Source: Saccharibacillus kuerlensis DSM 22868
GTDB taxonomy: Bacteria > Bacillota > Bacilli > Paenibacillales > Paenibacillaceae
Assembly: GCF_000378145.1 (NCBI RefSeq)
Contig: NZ_KB899279.1
Location: forward strand, 203,127-267,126
DNA length: 64,000 nt
Direction: 5' to 3'
The position numbers and the translations under genes were made by a program. Numbering within the stretch: the stretch's first letter is position 1; every line of letters starts with the position of its first letter. Below are positions 46,017 through 53,594 of this stretch, piece after piece. The notes under the pieces are model-generated. The model saw nothing but the letters and a program-made list of their open reading frames with translations. It made no database searches and was not told the origin of the DNA.

Positions 46017-46061
46017 TGTTCAGACTAATGTGACAGATTAGAAAGCGCATGGCAAAGCACG

Positions 46062-46100
46062 AAAAAACCAGCTCCAGAATAATCTGAAGCCGGTTTTTTT
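46062..46100. terminator. Terminator of the aldo/keto reductase gene
   Basis: AAAAAACCAGCTCCAGA / TCTGAAGCCGGTTTTTTT, 50 bases after the reductase stop. Confidence 0.8.
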
Positions 46101-46152
46101 GTTATGCCAAGTTTGTGGTTGAAGACGAATCGGCGATCAGCTTCCCTGCTGC

Positions 46153-47127
46153 TCAGCGCGCCGGAGCAAAGTCCTTGACCGGCTCCATGATCCGTTCGAT
46201 CTCTGTCAGTGTCTCTTCGCTTAGCTCAATGCCGGACGCTGCGGCGTTTTCACTCACCTGCTGCGGGCGGCTGGCTCCGATAATGGCAGAGCTGACTCCC
46301 TTTTGGCGCAGCACCCAGGCCAAAGACAGTTGGGACAGCTTCAATCCCAGGCTGTCGGCAAGACCGTTCAATTCCTGTGTAACGGTCAGTACGTCATCGC
46401 GCATGTAGCTGTTGATGACCTGGTTGACGGAATTATCGGCGCCGCGCGTACCTTCAGCAGGCTTCTGGCCCGGCTTGTATTTGCCGGTCAAGATGCCCTG
46501 CGCAAGCGGCGAGAAGACGACTTGTCCCAGTCCGCCTTTCTCCGACGCCTGCAGCACTTCCTCTTCGATATAGCGCTCGAACAGGTTGTAGATCGGCTGG
46601 TTCGAAGCCAGCGGACGCAGGTTCCGGCGATCGGCAATCTGCACCGCATCCGTGATCTGCGCGGCGCTCCATTCACTGACGCCGGCATACAGAATTTTGC
46701 CCTGCGCCGTCAAGTCGTCAAGCGCGCGCAGCGTTTCTTCAACCGGCGTGCTGCTGTCGTAACGATGGCAGAAGTACACATCGATGTAGTCGGTGCCCAG
46801 CCGCTTCAGACTGGCTTCGCACTGCTCCATAATATGCTTGCGCGACAAGCCGTAATCGTTGGGACCTTCACCCATTGGGAAGAAGACCTTGGTGCTCAGC
46901 ACATAGCTGGAGCGCTCATATTTGCTCAGCGCGGCGCCCATCGCTTTCTCGCCTTCGCCGCGATTGTACGCATTGGCCGTATCAAAGAAATTGATGCCGT
47001 TCTCGAAAGCAGCTTCGATACATTCATCCGCCGCTTTCTGTTCAGCAGCCGTGCCGTAAGTCAGCCAGCTGCCTAGTCCAATCTCGCTCACTTTAAGGCC
47101 GGTACGGCCCAAATTCCGATATTTCAT
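46153..47127 (-). CDS. Aldo/keto reductase (AKR, Kv-beta / YhdN-like)
   Basis: 324 residues from the ATG at 47125-47127 with AAGGAGG. TIM-barrel NADPH oxidoreductase; the catalytic tetrad is visible as Asp49 and Tyr54 (FFDTANAYNRGEGE), Lys80 (LSTKVFF) and His121 (YFCHRYD). The sub-group resembles voltage-gated-channel beta subunits and YhdN. It probably reduces aldehydes; substrate unknown. Transcribed alone and divergent from the FabH-like gene. Confidence 0.92.
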   Translation of the reverse strand: MKYRNLGRTGLKVSEIGLGSWLTYGTAAEQKAADECIEAAFENGINFFDTANAYNRGEGEKAMGAALSKYERSSYVLSTKVFFPMGEGPNDYGLSRKHIMEQCEASLKRLGTDYIDVYFCHRYDSSTPVEETLRALDDLTAQGKILYAGVSEWSAAQITDAVQIADRRNLRPLASNQPIYNLFERYIEEEVLQASEKGGLGQVVFSPLAQGILTGKYKPGQKPAEGTRGADNSVNQVINSYMRDDVLTVTQELNGLADSLGLKLSQLSLAWVLRQKGVSSAIIGASRPQQVSENAAASGIELSEETLTEIERIMEPVKDFAPAR

Positions 47128-47587
47128 CAATCTTTCCTCCTTGGATTAGCGAAATGTTCGATTGAGGTCCGCGGCGGCGTGCAGCCCATCCGCCGCACAG
47201 ACCTTAAGTAATACTCGAATTTTCTCTTCGTGTTTTTCATATTTCTCTGTTCATATCTCTCTCTTCACATTTCTTTATTCATTAATCATTCGATTAAATA
47301 TTAACGATTTAAACGAAAATTTGCAACCGCTTAAATAACGGTTGCAGCCGTTAAAAAATAGACAAGCGCTGCTTAGAATAACAGTCACAGCCGCTTAAAA
47401 CTGGATAAGCAGCTGCTTAAACCAATATTCGCAATCGCTCTCTCATCTGCTTAATGACGAATCCTATAAATTCGCAGCTATATATAGGGCTTTTCTTCAT
47501 TTCTTGCTTTTGGCAACCGATAATAAAGTGCTGGGCCTGCTTCTTGTGCAGCGTTCAGACAGATCTATAAAGGGAGAAGATAAGACG
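47128..47587. other. Divergent intergenic region with 21-22 base repeats
   Basis: From 47320 to 47450 a degenerate unit GCAGCCGCTTAAA recurs six times at 21-22 base steps. The remainder is AT-rich promoter DNA. No gene. Confidence 0.6.
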
Positions 47588-48607
47588 ATGCTGCAAACGC
47601 CTCAACTTTCCGTCACGATTCGAAGTACCGGTATGTATCATCCTCAGGAACGATTCGACAACTCTTACTTTATCGACTACTTCATGACGCGCGACAACAA
47701 CGATATCACCCGTCTTCTGGAGCACTTGGGCAAAGAAACCCGCTATCTTAGCCGCAACAATCCCGACGAAAACTCCTTGACGATGGCCCAATTTGCGGCC
47801 GAGCAGGCCATTGAACGTTCGGGACTGCAGCCTTCAGATATCGAAATGATCATGTTTATCTCCGATACCCCCGAGTATACTTATCCAACGAATGCCGTAC
47901 TGCTGCACGAACGACTTCGAACACCGAACGCGCATCTTGTCTACGACATGAACGCCAATTGCATTGGGGCGATCTCTGCACTCGATCAGGCCTCCATCAT
48001 GATGAAAGCCAAAGGAATCAAATATGCGCTGATTGCCGGCGGCGTTTCTGTCAGCAAAGCGGCGAGCGATAAGGAACCGATTATGTTTTCCGCATTTGCG
48101 GACGGCGGAGGCGCGCTTATTCTCGAATTGGGCGAAGCGGACGCGGAGCAAACGGGCTTTGTCGATGCCGACTTCTATACGGAATCAATTATTACGGATA
48201 CGGCAATGTATCCGAATGTCGGCCATTCGCGTATGCTTGATGCCTCAATCCCGGAAGCGGAAAAAAGAGTCTACCATAAAGAAGTGGACGTCAGCTTCTT
48301 CTCCGCCAAGTGGCAGGGGCTTATCACCGGCCTGCTGGCCAAGCATGGACTGGCGCCAGGCGATGTGGATCACTTTATTTTCTCCCAGCTCTCGCTTGCC
48401 GAGAACTTGAAAACATTGAATCTGCTCGGCGTCGATCCTGGCAAACAAATCTACGTCGGCGACAAATACGGTTATACCGGCGTAACCGGTCCGATCTTCG
48501 CTCTGAACGAAGCGATGCAGGACGGACGCATCAAGCCGGGCGACAAGCTTGTAATCTGCTCGGTAGGACTAGGCTATGTGATGGGCGCCTGCCTATACCG
48601 ATTCTGA
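47588..48607 (+). CDS. FabH-like ketoacyl synthase III family protein with incomplete catalytic triad
   Basis: 339 residues from the ATG at 47588 (AAGGGAG upstream); a longer frame to 47504 is less likely. The thiolase fold is complete: DTPEYTYPTNAVLLHERL, nucleophile Cys125 (DMNANCIGAISAL), SAFADGGGAL, and IYVGDKYGYTGVTGP near the C-terminus. The family His (IPHQAN) is replaced by Ser266 (IFSQLS) and the Asn (YGNTS) by Tyr296. Only Cys remains, so normal decarboxylative condensation is unlikely; it could transfer acyl groups. It is not in a fatty-acid operon. Confidence 0.8.
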   Translation: MLQTPQLSVTIRSTGMYHPQERFDNSYFIDYFMTRDNNDITRLLEHLGKETRYLSRNNPDENSLTMAQFAAEQAIERSGLQPSDIEMIMFISDTPEYTYPTNAVLLHERLRTPNAHLVYDMNANCIGAISALDQASIMMKAKGIKYALIAGGVSVSKAASDKEPIMFSAFADGGGALILELGEADAEQTGFVDADFYTESIITDTAMYPNVGHSRMLDASIPEAEKRVYHKEVDVSFFSAKWQGLITGLLAKHGLAPGDVDHFIFSQLSLAENLKTLNLLGVDPGKQIYVGDKYGYTGVTGPIFALNEAMQDGRIKPGDKLVICSVGLGYVMGACLYRF

Positions 48608-48780
48608 TCGAGCACGAACCGGCTTGATGAGGTGTGATTCACTTGATCGCATACGTCCGGTTGATCATGTGTGATTCGCCTGGTCACATAGGGCAAGTTT
48701 GATCATGCGAACCTTCCCTGGTCTGGTTTGATCTGGTCTGGTTTGATCTGGTCTGGTTTGGTCTGGGCTCATCTTTCACA
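48608..48780. repeat. Tandem repeats in 3' UTR of the FabH-like gene
   Basis: First ~40-base units with TTGATCATGTGTGATTCGCC, then from 48719 a 10-11 base unit TCTGGTTTGA repeated about six times, up to the terminator. Confidence 0.7.
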
Positions 48781-48831
48781 ATTCTCACTCTCCGCTGCTC
48801 AGCCTGCTGTTGTGCACAGTATCAACGGCAC

Positions 48832-48879
48832 AAAAAAGCTGTTCCGAATAACGCCCTCGGCGTCCGGAACAGCTTTTTT
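48832..48879. terminator. Bidirectional terminator
   Basis: AAAAAAGCTGTTCCG / CGGAACAGCTTTTTT between convergent genes; on its other side lies a T/TTAC-rich 3' UTR (48900-48954). Confidence 0.88.
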
Positions 48880-48954
48880 GATTTCGGCTTTAGGGCCTAA
48901 TCTATTCACTCTGGTTTACACTGCTTTACTTTAGTTTATTCTGGTTGCTCTATT

Positions 48955-49311
48955 TTACTTTACTTCATCCATGCTCTTCACAAGTATGCCGGAGAAATTT
49001 GTCTTCTCGGCGATTTTGCGAATTTGCAGACTCGTAATGGCGGATTTCGATTCGACCATGTAGATCTTTTTGAATCCGAGTGTCATGTACATTTTGAACG
49101 CCTGCTCCAGCAGATCCAGCAGATCCTGCTTCACGGTAGCGAGCTCATGGGCGTTGACGACAAGCGTATACTCGCTCGACTGAATCTGGCTGCCTGCTTG
49201 CATGAATTGGAAGGCAAATCCTTCCGCATCACTCATCTGAAAGAAGCCGCCGACGGTTGCGATAAACAGCTTTTTGGTCTTGTCCACTTCGACATTGAAT
49301 TTCTCTGTCAT
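48955..49311 (-). CDS. Hypothetical cytoplasmic protein, STAS-like fold possible
   Basis: 118 residues from the ATG at 49309-49311 (GAGGAG upstream); the longer frame to 49362 is less likely. Alternating strands and helices (KLFIATVGGFF, YTLVVNAHELA, FKKIYMVES, ILVKSMDEVK) suggest a small alpha/beta domain of the STAS/SpoIIAA type. No functional residue can be assigned. Confidence 0.65.
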   Translation of the reverse strand: MTEKFNVEVDKTKKLFIATVGGFFQMSDAEGFAFQFMQAGSQIQSSEYTLVVNAHELATVKQDLLDLLEQAFKMYMTLGFKKIYMVESKSAITSLQIRKIAEKTNFSGILVKSMDEVK

Positions 49312-49379
49312 GATTTCTCTCCTCGGTTCACTCGATTGGGAATCAGCCTTGAGGCTTTCCATCCTTATCCAGTATACCA

Positions 49380-50060
49380 GCAGGAATTTACGAACACCAG
49401 AGTCCCTTTCTTCTATTAAAAATGAAAATTACATATCCCGCGGAACACTCGCTTATGTGCGAACCCTTTTGAGCGGTCGCTACTGTTTACTGTTCGGGAA
49501 CAGAAATTGATTGTCCACGTTCCATGCCTCTTCATCTGCCGGAAAATCGTAGAACAGCGGCCGCATCGGCGGAGTTCCTTTTTCATGCGCGGCCTGCATC
49601 AGCAAATTCTGTTCTTTCGATCGCTCGTTCCTTTTATATTCGCCCAATCATGTGTATACGTTTTTCCTCCAAAAGCCTGGTATGTTCAAAAATTTCATTT
49701 TACAATAAGATCAAGTTACAATAAGATCAAGTCAAACGATCCGCATCTGTCTGCCGGATCCGTACATTCACATAATTGAACGGTGACGAAGAACGTCTCA
49801 CTCTTTCCCTTTTGTAGGGGAATCGAGTCGGGACGTTTTTTTATGCCGTAAATGCTCAACTTTTTTTAAGAAGGATTAAAAGAACAGGAGCGAAAGCGCA
49901 ATGGCAAAGCAAAAAAGCTAAGCGAGAGAGACGAATGTGAAAAGGAGACTGGTGCGAAAAGAGTATGAATTAAAGACTAATTGAAGACTGATCAACAACG
50001 AATTGAGCGAATTTAAAGACAGTTCAAAGAGGAAAAAGGGAAACAAGCATGTGTGAAAAT
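49380..50060. other. Gene-poor stretch with a 16-base duplication
   Basis: No frame with a convincing start. TACAATAAGATCAAGT is present twice head-to-tail (49701-49716, 49717-49732). The hairpin at 49791-49842 may end an unrecognised transcript. Confidence 0.5.
49791..49842 (+). terminator. Possible terminator
   Basis: AACGTCTCACTC...CCC / GGG...GAGTCGGGACGTTTTTTT, imperfect but with seven T. Confidence 0.55.
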
Positions 50061-50081
50061 GCATATTAAGGAGGAAAAAAC

Positions 50082-50750
50082 ATGGATTTTGAACATGCAC
50101 ATCAGCTCTTTCTCGGCAATCATCTTAAGGCGCGTGCAGGTGAACGACGCGACCGCCTACAGCGTGGACACCGAGAAGCGGAGCAGCTTTTTTGTCGAAA
50201 CGTCTGGTGGCCGCTGCGTCAAAATTTTGACGGACTGCATCCCGAATACGAGGTAACAGACTGGCGGGGATTAACTTACTTTTGCGATTTCGCCTGGATT
50301 ACCTCATACGTCAAACTGATCATCGAGATTAAAGGTTTTGGTCCCCATGTGCAGGACATGGACCGCCGAAAATTTTGCCGTGAGTTGAACCGAGAGACGT
50401 TTCTGACCGCTATGGGCTTCCAGGTAATCTCGTTCGCTTACGACGATGTTTCCCAACGGCCGGAACTCTGCATGACGCTGCTGCGGATGGTATTAGGCCG
50501 GTATGCAAGTCAGAATGAGACAGATCGCCCTTCTTCCGCTGCCGATCGCGAAATTATCCGTCTAGCTTGTACCTTGGGGCGGCCAATCCGTCCGATCGAC
50601 GTACGCAAACACTTGGGGATCAATTACCGGACGGCAGCCGAACTTCTGGACTCACTGTGCGAACGCCGAATCCTGAGCAGCGAAGCTGGCGTTCAGAATA
50701 AGAGAGTCGTGCGTTACTTACTCAGGGACGCGGCACTCGGTTACATTTGA
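50082..50750 (+). CDS. PD-(D/E)XK nuclease-like protein with C-terminal winged helix
   Basis: 222 residues, perfect AAGGAGG before the ATG. The middle holds YEVTDWRGLTYFCDFAWITS and LIIEIKGFG, the D...ExK core of small endonucleases, followed by FLTAMGFQVISFAYDDV as in DUF559/Vsr-like folds. The C-terminal 70 residues (RPIRPIDVRKHLGINYRTAAELLDSLCERRIL) are a winged-helix DNA-binding domain. Monocistronic, far from the defence island. Probable DNA nuclease or nuclease-derived binder; biological role unknown. Confidence 0.72.
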   Translation: MDFEHAHQLFLGNHLKARAGERRDRLQRGHREAEQLFCRNVWWPLRQNFDGLHPEYEVTDWRGLTYFCDFAWITSYVKLIIEIKGFGPHVQDMDRRKFCRELNRETFLTAMGFQVISFAYDDVSQRPELCMTLLRMVLGRYASQNETDRPSSAADREIIRLACTLGRPIRPIDVRKHLGINYRTAAELLDSLCERRILSSEAGVQNKRVVRYLLRDAALGYI

Positions 50751-50826
50751 GCACGGATGAATACGTTAAGCACGTTCGAGCATGCTAAGCACGGTTGAGC
50801 ATGGTTAAGCACGGTTGGGCACGTTA
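50747..50826 (+). repeat. 10-bp tandem array starting at the stop codon
   Basis: Beginning with the stop (TTGAGCACGG) a 10-base unit (TTRAGCAYGG) is repeated about eight times. Confidence 0.8.
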
Positions 50827-50936
50827 CTTTACGAAATTATCCGAATCCCTCGTTTTGAAAATTGTAGGATCAGGAACAACGACCGTAATGGACGCGGTCT
50901 AAAGAAACTTTTTAAGCTAAAGGAATATCATTCCCC

Positions 50937-51125
50937 AAAATAAGTGCGTACATACAACTATTTAAGAAATAAACCGGCCAAAACCAAAAATAAGTGTGCT
51001 CATACAACTATTTCGCAGGAAAAGCGCAGAATCACCGTGAAACAAAGCAATTAGTTGTACCTACGCACTTATTTTTATCAAAACGACTTATTTATCAAAA
51101 TTAATTGTATCTGTGCACTTATTCT
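50937..51125. repeat. Family B repeat cluster 2 (forward-forward-reverse-reverse)
   Basis: Forward units at 50937-50964 and 50987-51014 (AAAATAAGTG...ACAACTATTT), inverted units at 51047-51076 and 51097-51125. Same-strand spacing is exactly 50. Confidence 0.88.
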
Positions 51126-51304
51126 CATTGAGAGCGTAAATCTAGAAGGTGAATTTAAAGAATGAACCTAAAAAGTAGACCCAAAGAGTACATCGCGAAC
51201 CAAAAAGCAATATCGAAAAATCCGACTGAATGAATTTCAGATCAGAGCGGTTCGCAGACTGAGTGATAAACAGATGCTCTTGAAACAGTCAGCGAACACT
51301 GCAG

Positions 51305-51382
51305 CCTCACCTTTCAGCCTTACCTTTCAGCCTCACCTTTCAGCCTCACCTTTCAGCCTTACCTTTCAACTTTGCCTTACAG
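51305..51382. repeat. 13-bp tandem array
   Basis: CCTYACCTTTCAG five times in a row (starts 51305, 51318, 51331, 51344, 51357), then one decayed copy. Confidence 0.85.
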
Positions 51383-51403
51383 AGCCACTGCTCATCAAAA
51401 AAC

Positions 51404-51438
51404 GCAAAAACGGACAGTCCGAAGACTGTCCGTTTTGC
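51404..51438. terminator. Bidirectional terminator
   Basis: GCAAAAACGGACAGTC / GACTGTCCGTTTTGC, with T-run on the minus strand for the threonine synthase gene. Confidence 0.88.
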
Positions 51439-51477
51439 TATAGAGTCGATTCGCCGCGATGTTTCACCACATTGAAT

Positions 51478-51636
51478 CTTAACCCAGCTTCCTCCGAAAT
51501 ACTTACCGAATTAAGCTGTTATCCAGCCGAAACATCTGGCCCAATCAAGCTCTTCTCCGGCCAAGACACCTACCGAATCAAGCTCTTCTCCGGCTGAAAC
51601 ACCTTACCGAGTCAAGCTGTCCTCCGGCTGAAGCAC
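51478..51636 (-). repeat. 33-34 bp array made of copies of the threonine synthase gene end
   Basis: Units start at about 51604, 51570, 51536, 51503 and 51478. The first unit is the gene's own last 11 codons; the next ones repeat it downstream with drift, and the second can be read QPEKSLIR plus TAG. It lies between stop codon and terminator. Confidence 0.9.
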
Positions 51637-52821
51637 CGGCACTTCGGCCGATACGGTATCCGGATACTTGATGCCGGCACCGGTATTCAATACGACGACA
51701 CGCTCGCCTTCCGCGATCCAACCGGAAGCCCGCAGTGTACGTGCGGCAGCAAATACGGCCGCTCCTTCCGGGCAGACGAACGCGCCTTCAAGACGTGCAG
51801 TTGTGGCCTGCTCGCGCAGCAGCTCTTCGTCGCTGATCGCGATGGCGCAGCCTTCCGTCTCGTACAGCGCTTCGAGCACGAGGAAGTCTCCCAGCGCTTT
51901 CGGCACGTTGATGCCGAACGCAATCGTCTCGGAATTCTCGAAGAATTCCGAGTCTTTCCTCTTTTCTTCCCAAGCTTTGACGATTGGGGCACAGCCTTCG
52001 GACTGCACGGCGACCAAACGAGGAAGTTTGCAATCCGCCGGAATCCAGCCGATCGTCTGAAGTTCCTTCAGCGCCTTGTGAATGCCGATCAGTCCTACAC
52101 CGCCGCCGGTCGGATACAGAATGACGTCGGGCACATCCCAGCCGAACTGCTCAGCAATCTCGATTCCCATTGTCTTTTTGCCTTCGATCCGGTACGGCTC
52201 CTTAAGTGTGGAACCATCGAACAACCCGAATTCTTGTACGGCACGGGCGACAATCTTACCTGCATCGCTGATCAGTCCATCGACCAGCACCAGATTGGCA
52301 CCGGACACCGCGCATTCGTTGCGCGTAATCTTCGGCGCGTCCACCGGCATCACGATAGTCGAACGGATACCCGCACGGGCGGCATACAGTGCCCAAGCCG
52401 CTCCGGCATTCCCGTTGGTCGGCATGGCAAACTCTTCTACGCCGAGCTCTTTGGCACGCGAAACGCCGACTGCGGCACCCCGTGCCTTGAATGATCCGGT
52501 CGGAATAATGCCTTCATCCTTCATATACAAGTTCTCAATTCCCATATCCGCTCCCAAGGTAGGAACAGGAATCAACGGAGTCATGCCTTCGCCGAGCGAT
52601 ACGACATTGGCTTCGCTCTGTACGGGCAGCAGCTCGTGATACCGCCACAGGTCGGGACGTCTTGCAGCGACATCTTCGCGCTTCACTTCTTGAGCGAGAC
52701 GTTCCAGATCATAGTCGACGAGCAGTGGAGAGCCGCAGACACACAGCTGCTGAATCTGGGAAGCGTCGTATTTGGTATGACATTTTGGACAATGCAGATG
52801 CGAGAGGTAGCTGTACGTCAT
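51604..52821 (-). CDS. Threonine synthase-like PLP enzyme with N-terminal zinc ribbon
   Basis: 405 residues. Zinc ribbon CPKC (11-14) and CVC (27-29), then the fold-type II PLP domain: GEGMTPLIPV, PTGSFKARG with the Schiff-base Lys112, YPTGGGVGLIG phosphate loop and VVLNTGAGIKYPD at the end. It would convert phosphohomoserine to threonine; related enzymes with other substrates share this build and no thr/hom operon is adjacent, so the exact reaction is not certain. AAGGATG precedes the ATG. The 3' end carries a 33-base repeat array. Confidence 0.85.
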   Translation of the reverse strand: MTYSYLSHLHCPKCHTKYDASQIQQLCVCGSPLLVDYDLERLAQEVKREDVAARRPDLWRYHELLPVQSEANVVSLGEGMTPLIPVPTLGADMGIENLYMKDEGIIPTGSFKARGAAVGVSRAKELGVEEFAMPTNGNAGAAWALYAARAGIRSTIVMPVDAPKITRNECAVSGANLVLVDGLISDAGKIVARAVQEFGLFDGSTLKEPYRIEGKKTMGIEIAEQFGWDVPDVILYPTGGGVGLIGIHKALKELQTIGWIPADCKLPRLVAVQSEGCAPIVKAWEEKRKDSEFFENSETIAFGINVPKALGDFLVLEALYETEGCAIAISDEELLREQATTARLEGAFVCPEGAAVFAAARTLRASGWIAEGERVVVLNTGAGIKYPDTVSAEVPVLQPEDSLTR

Positions 52822-52966
52822 AAAAGTTCATCCTTCCATTCTCGTGCGTTCCAGACATCCGATTATTTGCAGCGGTATCCGTACGATTTTTTTATTCATA
52901 GTTATTTTATCAGGAAACTCATTGATCTTCAATTTCCGGAATCGGGCTTGTAACTGCCGGAACATG

Positions 52967-53004
52967 CAAAAAGCTCCGCTTCTCTCGAAAGAGATACGGA
53001 GCTT
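52967..53004 (-). terminator. Intrinsic terminator
   Basis: AAAAAGCTCCGCTTCTCTC / GAGAGATACGGAGCTTT after the 140-residue gene on the minus strand. Confidence 0.85.
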
Positions 53005-53043
53005 TCACATTTACTATTTACTGTTTACCTTTTACATTCACCT

Positions 53044-53466
53044 TTACGTTTCGCCCATTTCAGGAGAGCGCCGCTGATCTTTCAGCAGCGACTTTAACTT
53101 CCAGGCGCTGGCTTCCATGCTCCGTTCCGGATCGTGCATGACATGCATAGAGAGCTTCGTTTCCGGTATGTCAGCAATGACCCTTTCCTTTTCTCGCGGC
53201 AGAGGGAGGACACTCGTACTGCGCTCCGGCTGCTCGGAAATCAGAATACGGGTACCGTCCGGCAGAACGCCGTATTCCCGAATCCAGCCTTCTTCTCGAA
53301 CCGTGATTCGGCGTCCCGGCGTCACTTGGCGGCGTTTCACCTTCATCTCCGTCAGATCTGTACCCGGAAGTTTGGATCGAAATCCGGCTGTCTGCGGCCG
53401 AGACACCGGCTGAACCGGTATGATGCGCGGGATGTTCCCTGTGTTGTTGATCGGCATAATGGGCAT
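53044..53466 (-). CDS. Hypothetical protein
   Basis: 140 residues; AAGGAGG before the ATG. Pro-rich N-terminus (NNTGNIPRIIPVQPVSRP), a small beta part (RRITVREEGWIREYGVLPDGTR) and a basic helical end. No family recognised, no signal peptide. Between threonine synthase and a chemotaxis receptor on the same strand. Confidence 0.65.
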   Translation of the reverse strand: MPIMPINNTGNIPRIIPVQPVSRPQTAGFRSKLPGTDLTEMKVKRRQVTPGRRITVREEGWIREYGVLPDGTRILISEQPERSTSVLPLPREKERVIADIPETKLSMHVMHDPERSMEASAWKLKSLLKDQRRSPEMGET

Positions 53467-53552
53467 GATCGAGATTCCTCCTTGCGCGCCCTCATGCTTC
53501 GCAGGGTGTGAAGTTTGGAGGGCGGTGTTTTACAGCAAGTCTTAAATCCTAA

Positions 53553-53594
53553 TTCTTGAATTTTGATTCTTGAGTTTTGAATCTTAAATCTTAA
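53553..53594 (-). repeat. 14-bp repeats covering the stop of a chemotaxis receptor gene
   Basis: TTCTTGAATTTTGA, TTCTTGAGTTTTGA and ATCTTAAATCTTAA are neighbours; the last contains the stop codon. Confidence 0.75.

Noticed and set aside
49507-49779. 90-codon open frame in the 49.4-50.0 kb gap
   Set aside because: No ribosome binding site, odd composition, ends in duplicated 16-base DNA.
50937-51125. CRISPR array (28-base repeats, 22-base spacers, 50-base period)
   Set aside because: Copies are degenerate and half are inverted, only four per cluster, with no cas genes nearby.
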